54,250 bases of DNA from Tetrahymena elliotti 4EA (lineage: Eukaryota; Ciliophora; Oligohymenophorea; Hymenostomatida; Tetrahymenidae), in the NCBI GenBank assembly GCA_000231825.2, contig JH720327.1:383111-437360 (forward strand), given 5' to 3'. The position numbers were made by a program, and so were the translations under genes. Shown here in pieces: positions 1-14,100 of the stretch. The number at the start of each line of letters is the position of its first letter. Within the stretch, counting starts at the first letter, position 1. The notes under the pieces were generated by a model that saw only the letters and a list, made by a program, of their open reading frames with translations, was not told the DNA's origin and made no database searches.

Positions 1-90
1 TTTTTTTCTTATTTTTGATTTTTTAAATAAAATATTTATTGATCTATTTACCTTAATATCATCATTTTTTTGTTTAAAATTTTTAATCAG

Positions 91-521
91 GATTATTATA
101 TTAATATATCTGTCGGTAATTTACTGAATATCTTGAAGAAAATAAAGAAAACTCAGACAATGATTAAGATAAGGAAAATTTCTAAGATTTTGTTCAAATT
201 GTCTTTGAATCTAAGCATTTACTTTATTGTAAAGTATGTCAATGGAAAGACACTTGGCTGATATGCTTTTTTGATGTTCGCAATTTGATTCAGCTAAAAG
301 ACATGAACAATCAGAAACAACAAAACCTATTATAATTAATATTTAATTGCTAACTAATATAAATTTAAATTTGCTAGTTATTAATTAATAAGGAGAATAT
401 TTTTTCTCATTTTTTTATATTACACCAGATTATTCTAATAAAAAGATAATTAATGATTAATTTATTATTAAAAATATTAGTGGACGAGCATAGAATATAC
501 AATTTTGTTTATATATTATGA
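91..521 (+). CDS. 3' end of a gene with a PAS-like segment (partial)
   Basis: With TAA/TAG as Gln, this frame is open from the window edge to TGA at 519-521. The base composition becomes protein-like only after a plausible 3' splice site at 90/91 (TTTTTAATCAG|GA). The last ~143 codons include an acidic stretch (EEN.ENSDND.DKEN), then WKDTWLICFFDV followed by a Lys/Gln-rich helix. A W...LICFFD(V/I) strand before a charged helix resembles the last PAS strand and signalling helix of ciliate sensor kinases. No H-box is seen after it. The remaining ~80 residues are low-complexity I/L/Q/N, so the true end could involve an intron I cannot place. Its 3' end faces the 3' end of the next gene, 254 bp away. 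The PAS assignment is inference. Confidence 0.4.
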
Positions 522-775
522 GATATTATTTTAATCAAATGAAATGCTCAGTTGATATTTGTCAAATGTTGAGTAAAATTTAAATTGCTATTATTTCATT
601 TAGATTTATGAATGAGAGTTCATGATTTCAATTTATGAGCATTAATTCTAAAGAGATTTATTTTGTTTTAAGTATTATGGGCATTATTCTTAATTATTTA
701 GAACAAAAAATTCATTTTTCAAAGATTTGTAATAAATAAATCAAGTTCAAAAAATTTAATTAAAAAACAATTCAA

Positions 776-3700
776 TCAATTAGATTCTTTTGCTGGTTTC
801 AATTCCTGTGATTCTTGTAATGATACTTATTTACTGACCTTAGGGGAAAATTGATAGATTGAAACTTTCTTAGGATCTTTTTCTTCTGTCTGTTGGTTAT
901 ATGAAGATTCTATAATGGTATCTTCTTCAGATTAATCTTGATAATTATTTAATTTTAGTAATCTAAAGTTAGATGATTTTTAGAAAGAATAATTTGAGGT
1001 TATGTTATCCTTTAAATAAAATTATTTTGACTTTTTATTAATTTGTTTAGGACCTTTTTTGTTTTAAAAATATTGATTAAAAAATTTAATTTTATTAAAA
1101 ATTATTTCTTACTTTAAGTTAATTGTATTGTTTCAGATTTTAGATGTGGCTATTCAATCTTTGAAGTTAATTAGTTTATATTTTCTTGGGCCTTTTATTC
1201 TATTATATTTGGAATATTTTTAGAGACGAACTTCCAGAGAAGATAGGTTTTAAATGCAATTCTTTGATTTAAAATTTCGTTCTATACCTTTTTAGGTAAT
1301 AATAGTTTTAAAATTTTTCTTAACATTTTAGGAATTAAGGAATCATTTTTACTAGCTTTGACTACAACAACAATTACTCCACAATATAAGAAAAAAAGGC
1401 AATCCATAAAAATAATAAATACTTCTATTACTACATTCGTGCTTTAAAGTCCAATTTGAATTTAATATAAATATATTTTCAAGCTTATTAATATGTAGGC
1501 TAAAGTCTCACTATTTTGCAATTTTTAAGAAATAAATGGATGTAACTTCTTCAGCATAAATATGTAAATAGCTATTATAACAGATGAAGTGCTTGCAGAT
1601 ATAATTTAATTCTTATACTGAAGAAGAGAGTAGATAAAAATTAGTATTATTTTTAAATAAATTCTTATGAATTCCCAATAGTAAAAATCATCTTTAAGTT
1701 CAGAGTAATAATATCCATAATAGTACTTTATTTTACAATAGTTAAGAATAGCTTTATTCTTTTTAACTTTTAGCAAAAATATTATTGGTAAAAAACTCCA
1801 AAACAGTAATACTAAAATAGAACTTGGAAAGACATATTTTGCTAAGTCTTTATCTTTACACTCTTTTTCTAAATCATATGGATTTAATTATTAGCTTCCT
1901 ATTTATTAGCATGTCATTTATTTACAGAAATAAGATATTTAACCAATCTAAAAAAAAGCCAAAAATATATGAAAGAATGTATAGTGATAGTAACTTTTTC
2001 TTAAATTTTTAAAAATTATTTGCAGTCCTAAAGTAATTAATAAAGTTAAAATTAGCAAAATTAAAGGATTTAAGAATTGAACAATCGAATAAAATTAAAC
2101 TTTCCCTAAGTGTCTTATAAAATCTTTACTTACCATGCAATCTACTCCTAGACTAAGCTATCTATCAGTCTACCCAAATAAATTATTAAAAATATTTATA
2201 TTTACGGATAAAATTTCTGCTTGGGGTATCAGAAGTGAAGACAGTTAATAATAGCTAATAATTATTTTGATAAAAAATCCAGATTAATCTAAAATAGAGT
2301 TCTTTGAGATGGGTAAAAGTTTCATTGCCCTTAAATAGTAGCAGCTTTAAGAATATTGAAATTATCTTATAAAAACAGAGACAGCGTAGAGGAAGTATAA
2401 AATAATCGCAAAATATTTCAACAGAAGAAAAGCCCATTATATTTAAATATTTAAACATTGTGAACAAATACCTTTTGTAAATGATTCACTGTAACGATTT
2501 TACTTCCATATATCTCCTAGGATATCGCATTGTTAGCATAAAGGTCCTATATAGCCAACTGAACAATAATTAATGCTTTCAAAATTTTCTGCCATGCAAG
2601 ATTGAATATTATTATTACATTATATTATTTCATCAGTAAAGTTATTTTCTCTCCAAAAACCATTTTTAAGATAAATAGTTTAACCTTCACATTTAATTGC
2701 TGATTATGGGCAAACAATACATTCATTTTTCTTACTTTATTTATTTACCTTCACTTCCTTAAATAATACTTCTGGATCAATTAATTAATAAGATCCTACT
2801 GAGCAATACTTGCATGTATTAATTTTTGAAGTTTATTCTTAAATTATTTCTCCTGTTTGACAGTTTCTGAAATAAACAATAACTAGTATCGAGTTTTGTA
2901 AATGTGTAAACTAGAATATGCTAGAGTCAATTTAAAGGAATTGCTATGTTGCTAAAACCCCTTAAATTTACAATCCTGTTAGTTAAAATGCCTTATTCTT
3001 GCTATTGTATTAGTTGAAATTCAAAATTTTTTCTCCAATCAGTTAAGTTTCGTTTATATCAAAGTTATTTATTGTGATTTAAATATTTTTGAGTTCATCC
3101 TCTATATCAAGAGGATATTATGAATTAAGTAGTTTTTCTAATGAAAATGAAAGTTATCTGTTATAATTATCAATGATAAAAATTTTTAAATTAAGTTAAC
3201 CACCACTTTAAAAATTGTTAACATAAGCTACTGACTGATATTTAAAAGGTAAATTAACTAATAAAATGTCTGTTTTATTTTTCATAAATGAGAATTCATA
3301 TTGATTTTAATCTTCCATCTTATCATTTTCTATAACTATTTACTGTAAATAAGTAGCTGAATCATCACCAAAAATTTCAGCAATATTATCTTTAATGTTC
3401 TGATAGAAAGGATATTTAGGGGGTAATTAAATATTATTGTTATTAGTTTAAACCATTCTTAAACCTCCTCCTATTAGAGCCTTATTTTTAGTTATTAAAG
3501 TTTATTCGTCAAAAGAAATTGAGCAATTTTCAAAATTTTCAAAATATAAAGCACCTCCACTACTCTTAGCTACATTTTACTCGAATAAAACTTAATTAAA
3601 TATAATTTATCCTTAAATATTTTGGAAATAAATAGCTCCACCATTTTATGATGTATTATTTACAAAGGTGCTTTGATAGATGTTTATCTATTCAGATTTA

Positions 3701-6700
3701 GATATTGTAAAACTGCCTTCATTATTTTTATAAGAAATATTTTTATTTTCAATCTTTTAATTTTGAAGAAATATTATGTAGTTATTTGATATTTAGTTTG
3801 AGGTAATTTAAGTATCTAGGATCTAGATTTCATCATCAAAAAGCAGAGTAAGTATGCCATTCATCACATATTAATTATATGATTTTATTAATTATATTTC
3901 ATGATTAACACTAAAATTTAAATTGGATAAATTAACATATTAACATCCAAAGAAGTTTAGGATGGATGTCTAGTATTAAAACTCTATTAATTATTTTTAG
4001 TATAATTATCTTAAATTATTATTCTGTACAAAAATATTTTTGTTATCCATTATTGTAACATTTGATATTTTTATAGTATTTACTTTGATGAAAGAAAATA
4101 TTGAAGGTAAATAATTATTGTTCTGAATTGTTATTTTGTCAAAAATAATTTTATCAATATTTTTGAAAGCAAATAGGTTTATTTTAGAATTTTACTGCAA
4201 CTAATTAGATGAAATGTTTAAATTATAGATATAAACTTCAGAAATATTCTCAAATATCATAAAATTGTATTCCTCATTTACTATTGTTCTGTTACATTAT
4301 TATATTTATAGAATGTTCATAAAATTAATGATTACCTGAGTAACATTGATAATTTATATCTAGGACATATCAATACATTAATTTGATATCGTTATATTCT
4401 AAAATTTAATTTATCTAATAGCTTTATTAAAAGTTACTACAGTCTATTCAGTTGAATTTAAAAATTTAAAATCATAATTGAATATTTAAAAAGAGGGTTT
4501 TTAATATTATTAGAATGTATTATTAGAAACCATAAGAAATCTTTACTGAACATCAGTGCCAGTGTAAAAAATAAATTAAGAATTTTAAAACTGATTCTAA
4601 GAAATAAATTAATTAATACTACTAAATTAGTTATCTCCAATTTGCAAGTATATTAAATTTGTCCATGATGATTAGTCAATAGTTGATTTACCGTATTTTG
4701 TATCTACTAATTATTATTTCGGGTAAATATCATTAATTTTTTGCTTAATCTGAAAGATATCATTTCCTTAAATTGAAGTTGAGCACTTTTATATAGTATT
4801 ATCTTAATGAATGCTGATACTAATATCATTTTCAAAAACTCCTGGCTAATGTATGCCATAAAATTTTAAAAAGTTATCTGATTAATTAAAAATATATCCT
4901 AAAATTCTTGGATAATTAAAGTATTTTTAATACATTAGAGTTCTATTATTAGACTGAATTAAAAAAACTTCAACTTTTTAAACGAAAAAGATTATAACTA
5001 TGCTATTATTAACAAGTATAAAATCTTTTATTTCATCACTTTAGGTGTTTTTTTTAATTACTTTGAGTAATTAAATATTTTATTAAATAGAGTAAAAATT
5101 TATTTAGAACATGCAAGAAATAATAATGAAATCATAGCTAATTTTAATTTAGTTAGAATAGCTAATAGGTAGAGATAGATATTTTTCTTATTTCTAAGTA
5201 GAAATATTCCAGACATAGCTCCATTTTTACCCATTAAAGAAGAATATGTATCTTTAAAATATATTATCAAAAGCAAAACCAGCTAAAAGAACTAAAGGAT
5301 CTTCATTAACCAAGTTAATAAGGTTAACTTCTTCTACAATTAATTATTTTTAGATATCAATTTTTAGAATGATACCACCATTTGTTGCAAAAAAACCAAT
5401 TTATTCATTTTCAAATAATTGTATTGTAATTATTGATGTATTAACTTATATTTGATTTGAGATACTATAATAATAGTAAGTTTAATCATATAAATTATAT
5501 TACAATACCTTGCCATTGCTTAGCCCTATAAATATTTGGTCAAGATTTTAATTTGATTAGTTTTACGTTACAATGACTGATTACTCAAATTAAATCACAT
5601 TTAGGATCTTTGCTGTTTTAATGTCACAATGTATTATTTATTTTTAGTAGGTTAAATATACATTAGGGAGTAAGAATTTGTGAAATAAAATCTATGAAAT
5701 TGTAATAGCATTTGATATGGATAAATCACTTTAAGTATTCGAATATTGATAGTAAAATAAAATTTCATCTGTTAAAGCAATTATTAAGGTATCACTCTAG
5801 CTATCATAAACCAAATCCTTAATTTTAGAACTATCTAATTTGTTTACAAAGTTAACATTAAATTTAGAATATCTAAAAATTATATTATCTTCATTAAAAA
5901 ATAAAAACTCTTTATTTTTATTGTCAATAGGTATTACAGCGAATAGATTTTGTGGTTCATTTAACTAAGCTTCATATTCTTTTGATGTTTGGGTCTAATC
6001 TATGTAATAGATAGAGTTAGTACTGTAAATAAACAAATCATTAGTTTTATTGTTTAAATTATAGCTTACCAATTATTCATTTTTATCAAATATTTCAGTA
6101 ATTTTTAAGTTTTTTTTGATAGATATTGTTGGACCTAAACTCAAAATGTATAAATTACCCTATTGATCTAAATAAATAAGTTATCCATCATTGAAATCAA
6201 TATCCATTTTTAAAACTAATCCTTAATTATTTTCAGGAAAGGGATTACTGAAAGTTTAAATGGTTTTCATAGTTTTTACATCAATAACGTAAATTTATGC
6301 AAAAAAATTATTCACACAATAAAGTGCAACGTATTCTAAAAATTCAATGTAAATAAAATTAACTATTGATAAAATGAATCTACCTATGTAATTTTCTCTT
6401 GGCTGCAATGTAAATCTATCAATAAAATAAATACCTATTTTATATAATTGTGAATTTTCACTTAAATAATTTTAAATAAATAAATTTTACATTCTTATGA
6501 CTGAAATAAAATGTAGGAAGTATAAATACTGCAAGTCATAAAATTTGTATTAAAAGTGTAAGTTGAATTAAAAGAACCATTATAGTCATATATCTATATA
6601 AGGTCTCCAAATAAGTAAATAGAAGAGTAAAAGCTATCTAAACATATCTTAAATTAAGTTTAGAACCTGTTCACTTTTACTTTTTGTTTTTAAATTTAGT

Positions 6701-9700
6701 TTGAGCTTTTGTTAATTATTATGAATGAATTTTAGTCAATGCTGCAAACAATTATTTATTAATCAGCCAAGCATGATTTAAATAATATATTTTATTATTG
6801 ACTATAAATTGTTTACAGCAGATTTAATTATGAATCTAATTAAAGAAAACTGCTTCCATAGATGAAAAACTAATTTTTAATTGAATCATAAATCCATCCA
6901 TTAATTTGATCCATACCTTTGTAATAAATTTTCATAGATTGATTATTATTATTATTATAGATTACTAAAAGAAGCTACTAACTATTCCAACAAATAATAC
7001 TCTAACTTTTTTAGGTTAATTAAAATTAAGAAAATGGTTTGTCAGTTGGCAACTAAGGAGTTAAATATTCTATAAATTTATGATTAAAGGTTTATATTGA
7101 TGAGATTTATTCATTTGTTCTTATGAAATACATACCTATTTATTCACTTTGTATTATTTCTTGAATCTAATCTTTATCAGATTTTAAAATAGTTTGTGTC
7201 GGGATTTTTTAATATCTTGTTTATTAATATTTAGAACTTTAAATGTTTCCAGAAAGTGTTCCTAAATAATTTATATAATTTAATTATGATCCAACCAAAT
7301 TCTTTATTTATGTAACTACTACATCATTTATAACCATTTAATGTTTGCTAATATATGTAATATTTCTTTAAATATCTATCTGATACTCTTTAATAAGGGA
7401 AGCTCCTTTCAAATTCATAACTCTATTTACTGAATAAAAATTATTTCCATAACCGTTGATGACTTTTAGTGGATCATCCATAATAGGGTAATATACATTT
7501 GTACTAATCAAAAAAGGTTAACTAAATTATTTGGATACGCAAAAGGTAGTGTAAAAACCTTTTTAAAGCGCTTCACCTGCTACAAAATAAACAAAATTAT
7601 CATTTATTACTCTTTTTGCCACAATAGTTGATTTTAATTAAGTAATCTTTAGTTAGTATATTAAACTTAGAGAAGAATCATAGATAGAAAAATTGTTTTA
7701 GCTATCAAAAACGGTTATCTCATCAATAAAAAAATTGTTCTACATGATGTCTTGATCAGATTTATACATTTCTATAGAATTGAAATATTTTATAGTATTA
7801 TCAAATGAAATTGTTTATAATAAAATGGGGAGTCTTAGAGAAATATCAATTTTGTACACTGAAATTTGCTGCTATTTTTGAATTACTAGTTTTAGATTAT
7901 CGCTCAGAGCTATTTTGATATTATTACTTGAAAAAGTGCTCAAACATTCTAAAAATAAACTTTTCAGCTCTGAAGAAAAAATTTAAATACAATTATCATA
8001 ATTAACAGCCAGTTTATCATAATTTGCTTTTATTTAGATGATATTATGTAAAGTATTGATCTAATTTAAAGTTATTTAGGTAACTGGATCAATAAGGTAT
8101 ATTGATTATCCCATCAAAGCTATTATTTTACTATCATTAAATCTCTCTAATTATAAGCATGGTTAATTATTATAATTTTTTTTTATTATGTGCTAAATAT
8201 TTATTCCTTTTGAAGACTCATAGAAATTAATTTCTCCATTTTAATGGCAAGATATAAGAATAGGAGGTTAATAGGTTAGAATCATTGAAATAGTTTAACT
8301 ATTAGGCGTAGGGAAAGGCAGATTAAAATTTGTTATTATCTTTGTGATTAGTTGAGGTAAAAGGCTATTCATATTTTTTTGAATCACTTATATTTAAGTT
8401 GGAGTAAAAAACACTATTTAAAATGGTGATTAAGATTATAATGATCTATTTTATATTATATCTAATTCTACTTTTTACAATGTTTCTTAAGGTGTATCTA
8501 ATTAAATATCTTAAATTAAACTAAATTTGGTATGGTTTTCTTCATCAAAACTATAAAGACTTAATTATTATTTATTTTTTAAAACTATCAACTGATTATT
8601 ATTTCCAGAAAAATTACCAACTTCAAAGTCTTATATTTAATTATCTATCTCACTAATAATGAAGTCAGTTTAATTCAAAACTTTATTATATTATAAAAGA
8701 GACCTATCAGCCTGAATTATCAAATTTATATCATTTGGTTTCTTTATTGATTAAATAACTTTTACTTTTTTTACAAATGCTAATGATAATACTTCTATTG
8801 TTTATTGGCTGATCATATCTAATTAAATTATTGAGTTACTCAGAATTAGAAAATAGATATTTTAGACATTTGTTGAAATAATCTATTAAATTTAATCAGA
8901 AATTTATAATTACTTGCTAAATAATTTTTACTAATTTAAAATATTTTTTTCACTTTAGTAATTTATTTCAAAAATATCTAAATTTTATTCATTCTAAATC
9001 AAATAGTACCTTTCAAAAAATAGTGCTTTTTAAGTTATTAGACCTATCTAAATTGAGTCTGAATTTTGCTATTGTGTCAAATTCAAATCGTATATTATTT
9101 AAAAGTTGGTAATATTACCTTTTGATATACCATAAATTGCTATATATTGATTAAGATAAGAAGTTATTTAAATTAATTAACTGTTCCAAATTTTCTCTTA
9201 ATTAGCAAAGATTATTTACCTACTTTCATTAATAATGTCCCAAATAAAAACTTGCAAATCTTATGACAACACTAAAACTGAATCATTCAAATTTACAACT
9301 TTTATATCACCATAGAGGTAATTTAAATTTTTTATGAGATACAAGCCATCCCTGCTAAAGAGTGATAAGTATCCAATTTAAAGTTATACATAATAATTGG
9401 TTTAGTAAATAAAGAAGTCTAGAGGTGCTCCAGAATTTTGAATATTCAACTAAGTAGAGTAAGATGAAGAGCATTAAATCTGTTCTTAGCAAGTGTTTGA
9501 GGTTTGATCAATATCGCTTAGAGGTTTGCATATAGATAGACAACTTTCAACATGATCTGTATTTTGAATAGTTTCAGCTTGGTAGAACAGATTAGGTTAG
9601 CATTCAGAATATAAACAAGCATTATTTATTAATGAATATCCTTATTGACATTTCAAACATGCGTTCTGTTAATCATTTGTTGTACAATCTGAACATCCAA

Positions 9701-9779
9701 TACTGCAAAACTGCTTTCCTATTCCAATTTTTATCAAAGATATGAGAAAAATAGTTTTTATAAAACACATCATTATCAT
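776..9779 (-). CDS. Giant multidomain membrane protein, paralogue 1 (~2962 aa)
   Basis: There are three exons: 9779-6491, 6434-1113 and 1053-776. The introns are 6435-6490 (56 nt) and 1054-1112 (59 nt), both phase 1, giving 2963 codons ending in TGA. The N-terminus (MIMMCFIKTIFLISLIKIG) looks like a signal peptide. It is followed by a Cys-rich module (CSIGCSDC, CLKCQQGY) like ciliate furin/EGF-type repeats, then a very long beta-rich region with propeller-like strands. The last third resembles parallel beta-helix (PbH1) ectodomains and carries a Cys motif with YWR..NFTDE, then several membrane helices and a Gln/Asp/Glu-rich tail (TEEKDPKKVS). This architecture is typical of the large, uncharacterised 'transmembrane protein' families of Tetrahymena. 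It is presumably a surface or endomembrane protein with a big ectodomain; its function is unknown. It forms a tandem pair with the gene at 11189-20211. Confidence 0.85.
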
Positions 9780-11188
9780 TTAAAAGCTTAGTTGATTTTT
9801 CTTTAATATTGATTAACAATTTATTCAGTTATTAAATATGACAAAAATTTAATTGTTTTTTTTTTTCCAGATTCTACTTTCTTCAAATAAAAGAATAATT
9901 TTTAAATTACAGTAAAATAAAATAAGCTTTTTATATATTTTTACCAACCAATATCTAAAATATTTGATGCTCTCAAAAAAATAATTTTAAAATTATATAA
10001 TAATTCAAATTTTACAATTTCATCTTAATACTTTAAACTATTGGTTATCGATTTAAATCTCTTGACTTATATTAATAATTTGTAAATTAATTTTCTAATA
10101 ATCCAAAAATCAATAATATCATTTTTTATTTGCAATTTTCTTTCTGTGACATATCTTTATTGCCACCATTTTTAACATATATTTTCTCATAAAATTTAAA
10201 TATAAAACAAGAATAATCAGTATTATCAATAAGAAATATTTATATTATTCAATCTTTAATTCTTATTTTAGATTCAGTTTTTTAACTGATTATTTGATTA
10301 TTATCTTTTTCTTCTATCTTTCATTTTTGTATTATTGAAAAGAGTATATCTATTTTTGACTCATAAGTTTTAGTAGAAATTTTAATTTTTTAATTTAGTT
10401 TTTATATAATTGGAATCTCATTGAAAATTCATTTCTTTGATAGTTTCATAATTAAAAAATAAAAGTTCAATAATATTTTTTTTTTTTAAATTAGTAGGTT
10501 AATAAAAACAATTTTGTTAATACAAAACTCTAAGATTATAAAAAACAAACTCTCTTTATTGTAGTAAAATAACATTATTTGTTTTTGGAATTTTATTAAT
10601 AAAATGATATTTAAATTATCTAGATTTTTTCTAAAAATAAAAAATATTTGCTTCTTTTTTTAAAAAACTATTTTTGCTTAGGATAAAATCATTGAAATAC
10701 TTCAAAAATAAAAACTTCATAAAAATAGAAAAAATGTTTTTTAAAAAAATAACAAATATGTATCATTTAATGTTGTTGGTAAATCACTTATTTTGAAAAA
10801 TACATATTTTTAATAATATAAAAAATATTGTAAAATTTGATCTAAAGAGGGGGATGAGCAATTTTTTTTTTACAATTTATATGAAGGGATTTGTTAAATT
10901 TTATTAGAGATTCAAAAAATAAATTTTTTACTATTTTCTTATCCCCCACCCCCCCCTTCCCCCCCACTTTTAAAAATAGCTTTATTATTTTCATTTGTTA
11001 TTTTATTTCTTAATATTCATAGAGATTAAATATTTATCTACTTAACTTAGAAGTAAATTAATTAGAATAAACTTTCTTTTGGTCTTTTTCTTCAGTAACT
11101 TAACAATAGTTTTAAAATTACAAATATTTTAAAATATAATACTCAGCATAATTATTTACTTAAAATAAGAAAATAAAAAAAATAATAT
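9780..11188. other. Intergenic DNA between the two giant genes
   Basis: This is 1.4 kb of AT-rich spacer holding the 5' flank of paralogue 1 and the 3' flank of paralogue 2. I see no coding frame with ciliate codon character. Its one unusual element is the C-rich tract at 10943-10967, with a short G-run on the plus strand at 10849-10853. Confidence 0.6.
10943..10967 (-). other. C-rich tract / G-rich on minus strand, possible G-quadruplex
   Basis: The plus strand has runs of 5, 8 and 7 C separated by A and TT, so the minus strand has runs of 7, 8 and 5 G. The 8-run could be shared to give four G-tracts of three or more. About 90 bp upstream, GGGGGATGAG (10849-10858) is nearly complementary to CTTATCCCCC (10938-10947), so a stem is also possible. 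In DNA this AT-rich such a tract is conspicuous. It is not the ciliate telomere repeat (C4A2). Structure formation is inference. Confidence 0.55.
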
Positions 11189-14100
11189 TCAATTAGATTC
11201 ATTTGTTTGCTTGACTTCTGATTCTTGGACTAAAAATATTCGTCTACTTAGATTTGGAGTAAATTAATATGAAGAAACTTTCTTTGGGTCTTTTTCTTCT
11301 GTAGCTTAACTATACTAAGATTCAATAATATTGTCTTGGTCAGACTAGTCTTGATAATCCTTTAATTTTAATAATCTAAAGTTAGAAGTTCTCTAAGTTG
11401 ATTAATAGCTTGAACTTAAGCTATCCTTTAAGATAAATTAGTTTTACTTTTAGATTAAAGTTTTATGACCTATTTTTAATTTCAAATATAATAAATACCA
11501 AATTTTATGACTTAATAAAAATTTCTTACTTTAAATTTATTCTTTAGGTGAGATAAATTGTGACTAATGAATTTTAGATGTTAGTAAATTAATATTTTGC
11601 TAAGCTTTTTATTCAATTATATTAGAGATATTTTTATGTACAAACTTCCACAGTAGATAAGTTTTAAAGCTTATTCTTTTTTTGAATAGCTTTCCATAAA
11701 TATTTTTTGGTAAACACACTTAAAAAATCATTCTTAGTATTTTATTCATAAGACTATCACTTTTACTAGCTTTATAAATGATAACAATAGTACCACAATA
11801 AATGAAAAAAAAGAAATCTATTAACGCTATCATTAGTTCTGAGATAAACTAAATACTTTATATATCTATTTAAATTAATGACAAATAAATCTTCAGACTT
11901 ATTAACAAGTAAGCTAAAGTTTCACTACTTAGAAGTTATTAAGATATAAATGGATTACATTTCTTAAGCATTAAAATATAGATAGCTATTATAACAGATG
12001 AAGTAGTTGCTGAAAAAATTTAGTACTTATACTGTAGAAGAGTAGAAATATAAATAAGTACTATTTTTAAGTTGATCCTGATGAACTCCCAATAGTAAAA
12101 TTCTGCTTTAAGCTCTGAATAATAATATCCATAATTGTATTTGATTCTGCAACTATTTAGAAAATTTTTATTTTTCTTTAATTTAAATAAAAATATAAAG
12201 GGTAAAAAACTCCAAAAGAGTAAAATCATTATAGAACTAGGAATGACATACATAGCTATATCTTTATCTTTACATTCCTTCTCTAAATCGTATGGGTTTA
12301 ATTCTTAGTTTCCTACTTATATGCATGTCAATGATTTAGTAAAGTATGATATTTAACTTATTTGAAAAAAAGCCAAAAATATGTGAAAGAAAGTAGAGTA
12401 GCAATAGCCCTTTATTAATTTTTTAAGAATAAACTGTAAAGCAAAAATTATCAAAGTAGTTATTAAGAGTAAGATGAAAGGCATTAAAAACTGAATGATG
12501 GAATAAAACTAAACTTTCCCAAATTATCTTATTAAGTCTTTACTAACAATACAATCCATTCCTAGGCTAAGTTATCTATTGGTTTATCCAAAAATATTAT
12601 TCAAAAAATTAAAATTAACTGATAAAACTGTATTTTAAGGTATTAAAAGTGATGACAATTAGTAATAATTTATAATTATTTTTATAAAGAATCCAGATTA
12701 GTCTAAGATAGAGTTCTTGGAGATAGGTAAGAGCTTCATTGCTCTTAAATAGTAGCAGCTTTAAGAATATTTGAATTATCTGATAAAAACAAATATAGCA
12801 TATAGGAAATATAAAATAGTTCCAAACAATTTAAGAATAAAATACACCCATTATATCTATATTTCCAAACACTATTCGCACATTCCTTATGTAAACCCTT
12901 CGCTGTAACTATTATCATTCCAAACCTCTCCTAAGACATCACATTACTAACACAACGGTCCAATATAACCAGTAGAACAGTAATTTATACTTTGAGGATT
13001 TTCAGACTGGCAAGATCCAACATGAGAATTACATGATATGATTTCATCTGTAAAATTATTCTTTCTCCAATAACCATTTTTGAGTTTAATTGTCTTGCCT
13101 TCACATTCAATTGCTGATAAAGGGCAAATATTACATTCATTTTTATAGCCTGATTTATTCTCTTGTTGTTCAGAGAATAATAAGTTTGGATCAACCAATT
13201 AATAGGATCCAAAAGAGCAATACCTACATGAATTTATGAGTGAAGTTTGTTGTTAAATTATTTCTCCAATTTCACAGTTTCTGAAATTAATGATGAGTAA
13301 TATTGAAAACTATTATTGTGTTAACTCGAATATACTTGAATCAATTTAGAAATATTGTTCTGTTTATAAAACTCCTTAAATTTACAATCCTGTAAGTTAG
13401 AATGCAAAATTTTTACTATTATATTGATTGAAATTCAAAATTTTTTCTCCAATCAGCTATGTTTTGCTAGTGTCAAAGTTATTAATTGAAACTTATATAT
13501 TTTTAAGCTCTTGTTCAATGTCATTGGGATATTTGCTATTCAGCAGTTTTTCTAATGAAAATGAAAGATTTCTTTTGTAATTATCAATTATAAAAATTTT
13601 CAAGTTTAGTTAACCACCACTTTAGAAGTTATTAACTGAAGCTGTAGATTTATACTTGAATGGCAGATTAATAGAAGAAGAGTATGTGGCATTTTAAATA
13701 AAAGATAACTAGTATTTGTTTTAATCCTGCAACTTATCATTCTCTATCAAAATTTCTTGTAAATAAGTAGTTGAATCATCACCATAAATTTCAGCAACGT
13801 TATTTTTAACATTTTAATAAAAAGGATAATTAGGTGGTAATTTTATATAATTACCATTTGTTTAAATTATTCTTAAACCTCCTCCAATAAGTGCCTTATT
13901 TTAAGAGATCATTGTTTATTGATCAAAAGAAATTTAACAATTTTCTAAATTTTCAAAGTATAAAGCACCTCCACTACTTAAAGCTTCATTTCTTTAAAAT
14001 TAGGTCTAAGTCAATTCTAGCTGTCCTTATATATTCTGGAAGTAAATAGCTCCTCCATTTTAAGATATGTTGCTATCATATGTGCTTTGATAAATATATA

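Noticed and set aside
10943..10967. Telomere or internal telomeric repeat
   Set aside because: The tract is C5-A-C8-TT-C7, not repeated CCCCAA units, and coding DNA continues on both sides.
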